Positions 37,909 through 45,676 of a DNA stretch of 64,000 nt are shown here, in pieces. The position numbers were made by a program, and so were the translations under genes. Every line of letters starts with the position of its first letter. Position 1 is the first letter of the stretch. The notes under the pieces are model-generated. The model was not told the origin of the DNA. It saw nothing but the letters and a program-made list of their open reading frames with translations, and made no database searches. Source of the DNA: an uncultured Ruminococcus sp. (GTDB taxonomy: Bacteria > Bacillota > Clostridia > Monoglobales > Monoglobaceae); contig CACWIG010000002.1 of assembly GCA_902760955.1 (NCBI GenBank), positions 1 to 64,000 of the forward strand, given 5' to 3'.

Positions 37909-37941
37909 ATTATACCATACGCTTGTTGACAAGTCAACAAG
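37909..37941 (-). promoter_or_regulatory. Distal fab promoter with palindromic operator
   Basis: TTGACT (37937-37932), 17-bp spacer, TATAAT (37914-37909). The perfect palindrome CTTGTTGAC-TT-GTCAACAAG (37941-37922) covers the -35, so a bound dimer would block polymerase. Confidence 0.75.
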
Positions 37942-37998
37942 TTTTTTTGTCATTTTTTGCTTATTTACAACTTATTCACATTTTTGTGCCTAAACGCA

Positions 37999-38149
37999 AA
38001 AATGGGGCTGTTAAAAAAGTACCTTTCGGGACATCGGGGACGCCGTCACCTACAATGTATTTTGCATGATGCTTAAATTTCACACAAAATGTAGGGTTTG
38101 GCGGTTTCCGACAAACCGCTGTGTCATACTTTTTTAACAGTCCCATTTT
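37999..38149. mobile_element. Element with 23-bp terminal inverted repeats
   Basis: Ends AAAATGGGGCTGTTAAAAAA+GTA (37999-38021) and its inverse at 38127-38149 with one mismatch enclose two REP-like palindromes (38026-38056 and 38090-38122). It has no coding potential. No target duplication is evident. It fills the gap between walJ-type hydrolase and the fab promoters, and its long hairpin may also stop transcription. Confidence 0.65.
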
Positions 38150-38162
38150 AATTCTATTACGA

Positions 38163-38945
38163 TTAACGGCAACGGCCTATGGTATTTCTCTCCGCAACGC
38201 AAAGAGTCAAATCACGGCCGACCTTTATATCAGCCTGGTCGAGGGCAAGTTCAACAGTTTTAAGGGCAAGCTTCGGATAGTTATTTTCCTCGCTCAAGTG
38301 ACCGAGAAGAATATTCTCCGTTCCCAGCTTCACTAAAAATTCCGCCGCTTTTCCTGCGTCGTCATTTGAAAGATGTCCATACTTTCCGCGTATTCTGCGT
38401 TTAAGTTGCATAGGGTATCTGCCTATTTCCAGCATATTGACATCGTGATTTGCCTCTAACAAAACAGTGTTACTTTTTTTGACAGCCTCAAACAAATCTT
38501 TTTTAAGTTCCCCAATATCAGTTGCAACCGAAACCTTTTCACTGCCATTTACAAAGCTGTATCCCACAGGGTCAGCCGCATCGTGCGGTATAGAAAAAGG
38601 GTTTACACCTATATCGCCGATTTCAAAATCTTTATCGGTATCGAATACCCTTTGCAATTCGTTGCTGTATGCACCTATCTGCTCTGACATTGCTTGCCAG
38701 GTTTCTGCATTTGCCCAAACAGGAAGGTTATATCTCCTCATCATAACACCCACACCCATAATATGATCGTTGTGTTCGTGTGTTATAACGATGCCGTCAA
38801 GCTCATCAGGGGATATATCTATTGACTTTAGCGAATTTTCGATTGTTTTGCCACTAACGCCGCAATCCACCAATATTTTTGTTCTCTCTGTAAAAACTAA
38901 AGCCGCGTTGCCGCGGCTTCCGCTTCTTAACGAAACTATTTCCAT
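38163..38945 (-). CDS. MBL-fold metallohydrolase, WalJ/YycJ type
   Basis: Cytosolic metallo-beta-lactamase-fold protein of 260 residues. Metal site THEHNDH near 55-61, further histidines in PHDA and LLEANHD, and the late GHLSEENN. The opening SLRSGSRGNAALV is typical of YycJ/WalJ, which is linked with cell wall and DNA metabolism near walRK in other Firmicutes; here its neighbour is a murA gene (23-bp gap), suggesting co-transcription with cell wall synthesis. The substrate is unknown. Confidence 0.85.
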   Translation of the reverse strand: MEIVSLRSGSRGNAALVFTERTKILVDCGVSGKTIENSLKSIDISPDELDGIVITHEHNDHIMGVGVMMRRYNLPVWANAETWQAMSEQIGAYSNELQRVFDTDKDFEIGDIGVNPFSIPHDAADPVGYSFVNGSEKVSVATDIGELKKDLFEAVKKSNTVLLEANHDVNMLEIGRYPMQLKRRIRGKYGHLSNDDAGKAAEFLVKLGTENILLGHLSEENNYPKLALKTVELALDQADIKVGRDLTLCVAERNTIGRCR

Positions 38946-38968
38946 TATATCACCATTTTATACACGGT

Positions 38969-40252
38969 TTACACCGCATTGCTTTTGTTGTCGTCAACGG
39001 TTCTTCTGGCAATCTGAGCCCCAAGACTTTTAAGTTTTAACTCTAAATTTTCGTATCCTCTGTCAATATACTTAAGATTATAAATTTCAGTAACGCCTTT
39101 TGCCATAAGTCCTGCAATTACAAGTGCCGCCCCTGCACGCAAATCTGTTGCGTACACAGGTGAACCTTGCAGATGCTCACAGCCTTCAACCGCCGCAACT
39201 CTGCCGTCAACACTTACCTTTGCACCCATACGATTTAACTCATCTACATACTTAAATCTGTTGTCCCACACGTTTTCAGTAACAAGGCTTGTTCCCTTTG
39301 CAACTGTAAGCAAAGTCAAAATCTGCGGCTGTAAATCAGTAGGAAAGCCAGGATAGGGCTGAGTTTTTACGTTAGCACTTTTTAAATTTCTGTCATCCAT
39401 ATGTATACGAATGGCATCATCATATTCCTCAACAATAACTCCCATTTCCTCAAGCTTAGCACTTAAAGATTCCATATGCTTCGGAATAATATTTGTAATA
39501 GTAACATCACCGTGTGTAGCCGCCGCCGCAATCATAAAAGTACCTGCCTCAATCTGATCGGGAATTACACTGAACTCACCACCGTGAAGTTCTTTTACAC
39601 CTCTGATTTTAATAACATCTGTACCTGCGCCCTTGATATTTGCACCCATACAGTTTAAGAAATTTGCAACATCAACAATGTGTGGCTCTTTTGCGGCACT
39701 TTCGATTACTGTAAGACCCTCTGCCATTGTGGCAGCAAGCATAATATTAATGGTGGCACCAACAGATACCACATCAAGATACACAGAATCACCCACAAGT
39801 TTGTCGGCTCTTAAATCGACAAAGCCGTGGTCAACCTCTACCTCTGCACCTAAAGTCTTAAAGCCTTTAATATGCTGGTCAATAGGTCTGACACCAAAGT
39901 CACAGCCGCCAGGCATACCTACCCTTGCACGTGAAAATCTGCCGAGCAGAGCACCCATAAGATATGATGATGCCCTTATACGGCGGACAGTTTCGTAGTC
40001 CGCCTCATATTTATTAAGATTGGTGCAATCAATTTCAACCGTACCCTTATCAATAAAGTACGCACTTCCGCCGAGCCCCTGAATTATGTCAAGTAATACA
40101 TCGATGTCACTTACGTGAGGAACATTATCTATTATGCATTTTCCTTTTACAAGAATAGAAGCCGCCAAAATAGCAACAGCAGAATTTTTCGCTCCGCTTA
40201 TTTCTACTTCGCCGCTGAGTTTCGCTCCCCCTAATATTACCATCTTTTCCAT
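38969..40252 (-). CDS. murA: UDP-GlcNAc 1-carboxyvinyltransferase (second MurA)
   Basis: Second MurA in the window, 427 residues, with K22-N23 in GAKNSAVAILAAS, catalytic Cys117 in MPGGCDFGVRP, and DLRAGAALVIAGL near the C-terminus. It has its own promoter and is followed by the WalJ-type gene. Low-GC Gram-positives commonly carry two active MurA enzymes; both here keep the catalytic cysteine, so neither looks degenerate. ATG follows GAGGGTGGG. Confidence 0.94.
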   Translation of the reverse strand: MEKMVILGGAKLSGEVEISGAKNSAVAILAASILVKGKCIIDNVPHVSDIDVLLDIIQGLGGSAYFIDKGTVEIDCTNLNKYEADYETVRRIRASSYLMGALLGRFSRARVGMPGGCDFGVRPIDQHIKGFKTLGAEVEVDHGFVDLRADKLVGDSVYLDVVSVGATINIMLAATMAEGLTVIESAAKEPHIVDVANFLNCMGANIKGAGTDVIKIRGVKELHGGEFSVIPDQIEAGTFMIAAAATHGDVTITNIIPKHMESLSAKLEEMGVIVEEYDDAIRIHMDDRNLKSANVKTQPYPGFPTDLQPQILTLLTVAKGTSLVTENVWDNRFKYVDELNRMGAKVSVDGRVAAVEGCEHLQGSPVYATDLRAGAALVIAGLMAKGVTEIYNLKYIDRGYENLELKLKSLGAQIARRTVDDNKSNAV

Positions 40253-40323
40253 AGAGATATTCCCACCCTCGGATTTATTCTATATATTGTGTTTTCGTAC
40301 AATAAGTCATTCTAAATATAGTC

Positions 40324-40352
40324 ATTATACCAATAATACATTAATAATGCAA
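40324..40352 (-). promoter_or_regulatory. Promoter of the second murA
   Basis: TTGCAT (40352-40347), 17-bp spacer, TATAAT (40329-40324). The remaining 40353-40568 up to the amidase gene is AT-rich; no other recognisable element. Confidence 0.78.
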
Positions 40353-40568
40353 GCATTATTTTAAAAATGTTGTCCACAAACAATGGTATTCCTTATGTAA
40401 TACCATACAATACACCGATTTTTGCTATTATATGTTATATTGTACCATATTGATATTACATATAGGTTACCATAATATTAAATCTTGTCAAAACATTTTG
40501 TCCGACCTTGCATATTATGTAAACAGGGGTAGCTTTTAAATTTAAACAAATAAAAAGGAAGTGATTAG

Positions 40569-41126
40569 ATGGCGACAAAAATATTTGTTGATGCAGGTCA
40601 CGGCGGCACAGACCCCGGTGCAGTGGGCAACGGCGTCACCGAAAGCTATGTAAACTTAAGCGTTGCGGTTCAGTTGGCAGAGCTTTTAAGAGATGCAGGA
40701 TATGAAGTTAAATTATATCGCAGTACCAACAGCGAAAATGTATTGCCCGGCAAAAGTGCTGACTTGACCAACAGAGCAAGAATGGCAAATCAGTGGGGCG
40801 CTGACTATTTTGTCAGCATACACACCAACAGCTCACCCAACCCTGCCGCAAACGGCTTTGAAGCGTATATCTATCGCCTTGGCAATGCCGCTCAGCCTCT
40901 TGCCGAGTCCATTGTAAAATCATTTGTAGCTCGGCTGGGTTCAAAGGATAACGGAGTCAAGGCGGCTAACTTTGCTGTTCTCCGTCAGACAGATATGCCC
41001 TCAGTTCTGTTGGAGCTTGGCTATTTAAGCAATCCTACCGAGGCTCTGAACTTAAACAGTCCTGCTTGGCAAACAGCGGCGGCTGAAGCAATATTTGCAG
41101 GTATATACAACTATGTAAAACCTTAA
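40569..41126 (+). CDS. N-acetylmuramoyl-L-alanine amidase (Amidase_3)
   Basis: Zinc amidase cutting the bond between MurNAc and the stem peptide. Zinc ligands H11 (DAGHGGTDPG), E25 (TESYVN) and the His of SIHTNSS, and catalytic Glu in LLELGYLSN, are all present in 185 residues, so only the catalytic domain is made. There is no signal peptide, wall-binding domain or membrane span, which fits a mother-cell lytic amidase of the CwlC kind or an enzyme released by lysis; no phage genes are nearby. It is one of the few plus-strand genes, with AAAAAGGAAGTG before ATG. Confidence 0.9.
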   Translation: MATKIFVDAGHGGTDPGAVGNGVTESYVNLSVAVQLAELLRDAGYEVKLYRSTNSENVLPGKSADLTNRARMANQWGADYFVSIHTNSSPNPAANGFEAYIYRLGNAAQPLAESIVKSFVARLGSKDNGVKAANFAVLRQTDMPSVLLELGYLSNPTEALNLNSPAWQTAAAEAIFAGIYNYVKP

Positions 41127-41137
41127 AGACAGCAAAT

Positions 41138-41168
41138 GGGCTGTTGCTTTTAGTGCAACAGCCCTTTA
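41138..41168. terminator. Terminator between amidase and araC genes
   Basis: A 10-bp stem GGGCTGTTGC/GCAACAGCCC (41138-41147, 41155-41164) followed by TTTATAAT on the plus strand; it overlaps the last codon of the convergent araC gene, so it may serve both directions. Confidence 0.75.
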
Positions 41169-41966
41169 TAATCTGGATTTTTTCACAGAAGATGGGTTTT
41201 TGTCTAACAGTTTTTTGAACATTCGTGAAAAGAAGGCAGGGTCATTAAATCCGCATGCATAGCTTGCATCGCCTATTGCCATGCCGTTTGAAATCATCTC
41301 GGCGGCATTGTTGCATCGTACACGGTTAAGGAACAAGACAAAGGTTGTACCTGTGACTTTCTTGAATTTCTTTGTGAAATAATGCTTACTTAAACCTGCA
41401 ACCTTTGCCGCATCGTCTAAGGTGATATTTTTATTGTAGTTATCGTATATATATTGTATAACATTAGCTATTTCATTAAAATTATCCTCTTTAATCTCGT
41501 TTTGTTCAGAATGATTTTTGTAAAGTTCATATAGAAATAATAAAACGTCAATACGTGTTTTCGTTATATCAATTTCGTCAGATGTAAAATCTGAGACTGC
41601 ATTTTTAAATAATTTTCCCGCATACGTATCATTTGTTAGATGTATAAAAGATGTGGTTGACAGGTCAATGCCGTTTTCAATACAAAAATCATATGTAGCA
41701 ATGATACAGTAGTATTCTATCGTATCATCTGTAGAAAACATATGAATTTCATCAGGGTTTACGGCGATTATATCACCTGGATGCCATTCATATGTTTTAC
41801 CTGCAACAATAGCCTTACCATGACCGTCCACACATAAAAGGAGCTCTATGTTTTTATGCCAATGTGGATAAAGTGAGTTATATCCATTCAATTTGTGATA
41901 ATGAAATATAAATGGGAAAAGTTTATTCGTCAACTTATCATGATTTTCATATATACCTATATGCAT
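41166..41966 (-). CDS. AraC family transcriptional regulator
   Basis: 266 residues: an N-terminal cupin-type sensor (HWHKNIELLLCVDGHGKAIVAG, about 35-75) and a C-terminal pair of helix-turn-helix units from about 165 (DDAAKVAGLSKHYFTKKFKKVTG... and DASYACGFNDPAFFSRMFKK). ATG 41966 follows AAAGGAGG; an upstream TTG in frame overlaps that site. It is divergent from a sugar isomerase and a Gfo/Idh dehydrogenase and most likely controls them in response to a sugar or sugar acid. Confidence 0.92.
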   Translation of the reverse strand: MHIGIYENHDKLTNKLFPFIFHYHKLNGYNSLYPHWHKNIELLLCVDGHGKAIVAGKTYEWHPGDIIAVNPDEIHMFSTDDTIEYYCIIATYDFCIENGIDLSTTSFIHLTNDTYAGKLFKNAVSDFTSDEIDITKTRIDVLLFLYELYKNHSEQNEIKEDNFNEIANVIQYIYDNYNKNITLDDAAKVAGLSKHYFTKKFKKVTGTTFVLFLNRVRCNNAAEMISNGMAIGDASYACGFNDPAFFSRMFKKLLDKNPSSVKKSRL

Positions 41967-42111
41967 ATCTATCCTCCTTTCCTGACCAAAAGACAATATA
42001 ATCCAAAAAAACCGTAATATATATCATTGAAATGTAGGTTCTGTCATTATATAATATAATTGTTTATAAGTCAAGACAATGTAAAGAAATTATAGAGAGG
42101 ATATTTTTATT

Positions 42112-42960
42112 ATGAAAATTGGAGTGTGTCTTAGGTATAATGATGTGAATACTGTGGAGTATCAAGTCAGGAATGTAAAAAATGCAGGCTTTAACTCTGT
42201 TCAGTTAATTGCATGGAACCATAATATTATGACAAAGGATAATGCTCAAATAATCAAGCCATACTTTGAAAAATATGGTGTGGAAATCTCGGCATTATGG
42301 TGTGGCTGGGAAGGTCCTTCTGTGTGGAATTTCTATGAGGGCTATAAAACACTTGGCCTTTTGCCTGAGGAGTACAGAGAGACGCGAATTAAAAATCTGT
42401 GTACGGGCAGTGATTTTGCGAAACACCTTGGTGTCACAGATTTAGCAACGCATATGGGTTTTATACCTGAAAATCCATATGATGCTCAGTTTGGCCCAAT
42501 GTGCGATGCAATAAGAAGAGTGGCGGAGTATTGTAAGTCAAACGGTCAGTTTTTGTTATTTGAAACGGGGCAGGAGACACCTGTTGCGATGCTAAGATGT
42601 ATTGAAACGGTCGCTACAGACAATCTTGGTATAAATCTTGACACTGCAAATCTTATTCTTTACGGAAAGGCTAATCCTGTTGATGCACTTGATGTATTTG
42701 GCAAATACATCAGAAATATACACGCAAAGGATGGAGTTTATCCGATAAATGGACATAATTTAGGTGAAGAAAGGAGAATAGGTGACGGCAAGGTTGATTT
42801 TAGGGGTTTATTTATTAAGCTCAAAGAGCTTGGTTATGACAGTTACGTTACTATTGAGCGTGAGATAAAGGGAGAAAAGCAACTTAAAGATATTGAGTAT
42901 GCAAAGGTTTATTTGGAAAATATTATTACAGAAATCTACGGAGGGGATGCTTTATGTTAA
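42112..42960 (+). CDS. Sugar phosphate isomerase/epimerase family protein
   Basis: Xylose-isomerase-like TIM barrel (AP_endonuc_2 family) of 282 residues. Metal site residues appear as Glu in LLFETGQE, Asp in INLDTANL, His in NIHAKDG and Glu in VTIEREI. Such proteins isomerise or epimerise free or keto sugars; those next to Gfo/Idh/MocA dehydrogenases often act on inositol or oxidised sugars. Substrate unknown. ATG after GAGAGGAT, divergent from araC; its 3' end overlaps the next gene by 7 bp. Confidence 0.88.
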   Translation: MKIGVCLRYNDVNTVEYQVRNVKNAGFNSVQLIAWNHNIMTKDNAQIIKPYFEKYGVEISALWCGWEGPSVWNFYEGYKTLGLLPEEYRETRIKNLCTGSDFAKHLGVTDLATHMGFIPENPYDAQFGPMCDAIRRVAEYCKSNGQFLLFETGQETPVAMLRCIETVATDNLGINLDTANLILYGKANPVDALDVFGKYIRNIHAKDGVYPINGHNLGEERRIGDGKVDFRGLFIKLKELGYDSYVTIEREIKGEKQLKDIEYAKVYLENIITEIYGGDALC

Positions 42961-43901
42961 AAGTTGGGTTGGTAGGAGTAGGCGGAATATCAGGTGCGCA
43001 CATTCCAGGATGGGAAAATATGAAAGAGGCGGAATTGGTTGCAATATGCGATATAAGGCCTGAACGGATGGACAAATACACGAATTACAGAAAGTATACA
43101 GATTTTGATGAAATGCTTGACAAAGAAGAAATTGATATACTTGATATATGCTTGCCGACATATCTCCACGTGGATTTTGCGGTTAAAGCAATGGAAAAGG
43201 GTATAAATGTAATATGCGAAAAACCGATTTCATTAAAAGAAGATGATGTTAAGCGGGCATATGATACCGCAGAGGCTAATAATGTTAAGTTTATGATTGC
43301 ACAGGTTTTAAGATTTTGGCCTGAGTACGAGTTCGTTAAGTCATGCTACGAAACGGGCAAGTACGGCAAGCTTCTTTCGGGCGTGATGAGTAGGCTTGGT
43401 TCGATGCCAAAATGGAGCTTTGATGATTGGATGAGGGATGTAAACCGAAGTGGACTTGTACCATATGATTTGCATATACATGATCTGGATTTTGTTGTAT
43501 GGGCATTTGGAAAACCGAATAATGACACAATGCGTCGTGCAAAGAAAGAAAATCAGGATTATATAGCAGGTATATATGATTATGATGATTTCTTTATTAT
43601 GGTTGAGTCTTTGTGGTGTGCATCATCTGATTTTAAATTTAAATCAGGTTTTCGTTTTCAATTTGAGGATGCTCTTTTGGAATACAATGATGCAAAACTA
43701 ACGATTTATGAAGCTAAAGGCGAGACTGTTATGTTTAATGTGTCCGATGGTAAATCAATGGGGGATATAGGCTTACCGTCAACAAACGCATACGAAAACG
43801 AAATTGAGTATTTTATGAACTGCGTTTTAGAAAATAAGCCTGCTGATAAAGTGAAACCACAAGAACTTTCGGATGTTATAAATATACTGAAAAAATTCTA
43901 A
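42954..43901 (+). CDS. Gfo/Idh/MocA family oxidoreductase
   Basis: NAD(P)-dependent sugar dehydrogenase of 315 residues. Rossmann motif VGLVGVGGISGAH, cofactor-binding EKPISLK with the usual Lys, and the HDLDFVVWAFG segment carrying the catalytic-site His/Asp. ATG is six bases after GGAGGGGATG and overlaps the isomerase stop, so the two are coupled. The pair suggests oxidation of a sugar followed by isomerisation, controlled by the divergent AraC regulator. No transporter is in the cluster. Confidence 0.92.
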   Translation: MLKVGLVGVGGISGAHIPGWENMKEAELVAICDIRPERMDKYTNYRKYTDFDEMLDKEEIDILDICLPTYLHVDFAVKAMEKGINVICEKPISLKEDDVKRAYDTAEANNVKFMIAQVLRFWPEYEFVKSCYETGKYGKLLSGVMSRLGSMPKWSFDDWMRDVNRSGLVPYDLHIHDLDFVVWAFGKPNNDTMRRAKKENQDYIAGIYDYDDFFIMVESLWCASSDFKFKSGFRFQFEDALLEYNDAKLTIYEAKGETVMFNVSDGKSMGDIGLPSTNAYENEIEYFMNCVLENKPADKVKPQELSDVINILKKF

Positions 43902-44041
43902 GAATCAGATATACATTTGTATGGGCAAATGCAGTGTATGAAAGAAAGTCTGTAAATTCAGATCTTCTATGATAATTACTTGATTAAATATAGCCGCAAA
44001 CACGCTATCGGCTATGGTATAGTTATACCACGAAATTTTAA

Positions 44042-44086
44042 GCATATCAAGAGAAGGTGTGAAATTCACACCTTCTCTTGATATGC
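44042..44086. repeat. Perfect 45-bp palindrome
   Basis: Arms GCATATCAAGAGAAGGTGTG+AA and its exact inverse, 22 bp each, about a single central A. It lies between convergent genes but lacks a U-tract on either side, so a bidirectional transcription barrier is possible but not certain. The rest of 43902-44123 holds a smaller palindrome TGGTATA-GT-TATACCA near 44014-44029. Confidence 0.7.
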
Positions 44087-44123
44087 AGTAAAGAAAAATG
44101 CTCATTTGCAACAACCCTCAATA

Positions 44124-44369
44124 CTATAAAACTTCTTTAAGTGCCTGGGCAAGCTGAGCAGGGCAGGAGGTTCCTCTGCCGTTGCAATCTATTCCGTCCA
44201 GCAAATCAATAACCTTTTTGACTTCCATACCTTCGACCAACTTTGAAATACCCTGTGTATTTCCGTTGCATCCACCATTAAAAACAACATTCTTAACTAT
44301 CTTTCCATCTGTTTCAAAGGTGATGTATCTTGAACAAGTCCCTCTTGTTTTATATTCATAGCTTTGCAT
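44124..44369 (-). CDS. TSCPD domain protein (TIGR03905-like)
   Basis: A small protein of 81 residues with the TSCPD-type fold seen at the C-terminus of B12-dependent ribonucleotide reductases. Conserved points are GTCSRYITF, NGGCNGNTQGI and the closing CNGRGTSCPAQLAQAL; four cysteines could bind metal or be redox-active. Function unknown. ATG 44369 follows GGAGG; an upstream in-frame TTG overlaps it. It starts 17 bp after the PPi-PFK gene and is presumably co-transcribed. Confidence 0.85.
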   Translation of the reverse strand: MQSYEYKTRGTCSRYITFETDGKIVKNVVFNGGCNGNTQGISKLVEGMEVKKVIDLLDGIDCNGRGTSCPAQLAQALKEVL

Positions 44370-44386
44370 AAGTTTTACCTCCAATA

Positions 44387-45607
44387 TTATTTTAACTTCA
44401 TATGAATCGGCAAACCATCTTTCAATATGGGAGTAACCTCACCATAGATTAAAGGTCTGCAATATTTAATAAACTCATCCGAAACATAAGTTCCGTCATT
44501 AATTATCCACTCCTGAGGAATTGTTTTCTCCAAATTAGCACAACATTCAATGTCCGCAGTTTCTATTCTGTATGAATATGGATTGTCCGACTCTCTTATA
44601 ATAACAGCCATCTCAGCAGTTCTGTTATTCTTAGAGGCGGCAACCGCCATTGCACCTGCATCAAAAGATTCGTCTATATCCTGTTTTGACAGCAAGTGTG
44701 CCGCACATCTTTGAGGTGTGTTAATCTCTATGCCTCTCGCTTTTACGCCTAAGCTCTTCCCGAGATGTTTAGCCAAAAACTGTCCCATTCCCGACATAAT
44801 CTTGTGTCCAAAGGCGTCAAGTTCTGCGTGAACTGAACCGCTGTTTGCAACATAATCACCATTTTTATCGCGCAACGCCTCTGACACCGCGATAACAACA
44901 GTATTCTTTTTTTCTAACAGCTCTTTTGTTTTTTGAACACACTTCTCTAAATCAAAGCTTCTTTCGGGCAGATAAATCATATCCACCCCACAGCAATCCT
45001 CACCTTTGGCAAGTGCACTTGCCGCCGTAAGCCAGCCTGCGTTTCTGCCCATTATCTCGATAACTGTTATTGACTTTATATCATATACAGAGCTGTCGCA
45101 TATTATTTCTTTAACAGTGGTGGCAATATATTTTGCGGCACTTCCAAATCCAGGGGTGTGATCTGTGACTGCCAAATCATTGTCCACTGTCTTGGGAACA
45201 CCCATAAAGCTGATATCGCTGTTTATCTCTTTGGCATATGCCGAAAGCTTTGCAACTGTATCCATCGAATCGTTACCGCCAATATAAATAAAATGTTTTA
45301 TGTCAAGCTCAGCAAACAAATCAAATAGCTTTTCATATACCGCTTTGTCCTCAGCCATATCAGGCAGTTTATATCTGCAACTGCCAAGAGCAGATGATGG
45401 AGTTTGTTTTAATATCTCAATATCCTTTTCGGTTTTGAGATATTCGCTTAAATCAATATACTTACCATCAAGCAATCCTTTTATACCGCCAATCATACCA
45501 TATACCTTGGTATCAGGATATTTTACACCTTCACAGTATGCACCTGCAAGACTTGCATTTATTGCCGCCGTCGGTCCGCCTGATTGACCTATAATTATAT
45601 TTCCCAT
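44387..45607 (-). CDS. pfp: Pyrophosphate-dependent 6-phosphofructokinase
   Basis: Phosphorylates fructose-6-phosphate at the committed glycolytic step. The segment YIGGNDSMDT has Asn-Asp where ATP enzymes have Gly, and GVPKTVDNDL has the Lys typical of PPi users, with HTPGFGSAAKYIA and EIMGRNAGWL as further family marks. 406 residues. The phosphoryl donor call is from these two motif positions and not from data. AAGAGGTATG ribosome site; a terminator for rpoC lies just upstream. Confidence 0.9.
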   Translation of the reverse strand: MGNIIIGQSGGPTAAINASLAGAYCEGVKYPDTKVYGMIGGIKGLLDGKYIDLSEYLKTEKDIEILKQTPSSALGSCRYKLPDMAEDKAVYEKLFDLFAELDIKHFIYIGGNDSMDTVAKLSAYAKEINSDISFMGVPKTVDNDLAVTDHTPGFGSAAKYIATTVKEIICDSSVYDIKSITVIEIMGRNAGWLTAASALAKGEDCCGVDMIYLPERSFDLEKCVQKTKELLEKKNTVVIAVSEALRDKNGDYVANSGSVHAELDAFGHKIMSGMGQFLAKHLGKSLGVKARGIEINTPQRCAAHLLSKQDIDESFDAGAMAVAASKNNRTAEMAVIIRESDNPYSYRIETADIECCANLEKTIPQEWIINDGTYVSDEFIKYCRPLIYGEVTPILKDGLPIHMKLK

Positions 45608-45626
45608 ATCATACCTCTTATAACCA

Positions 45627-45665
45627 AAAATCCATTTATGCTCAAGTGAGTCATAAATGGATTTT
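45627..45665 (-). terminator. rpoC terminator
   Basis: A 14-bp stem AAAATCCATTTATG/CATAAATGGATTTT (45665-45652, 45640-45627), 11-nt loop, UUUUUGGUU after it on the minus strand, 12 bp beyond rpoC. Confidence 0.88.
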
Positions 45666-45676
45666 AAAGATTTTAT

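Noticed and set aside
37922-37950. Plus-strand terminator at the CTTGTTGAC palindrome followed by T residues
   Set aside because: No plus-strand gene precedes it; on the minus strand the same bases form a well-spaced promoter, which explains the sequence better.
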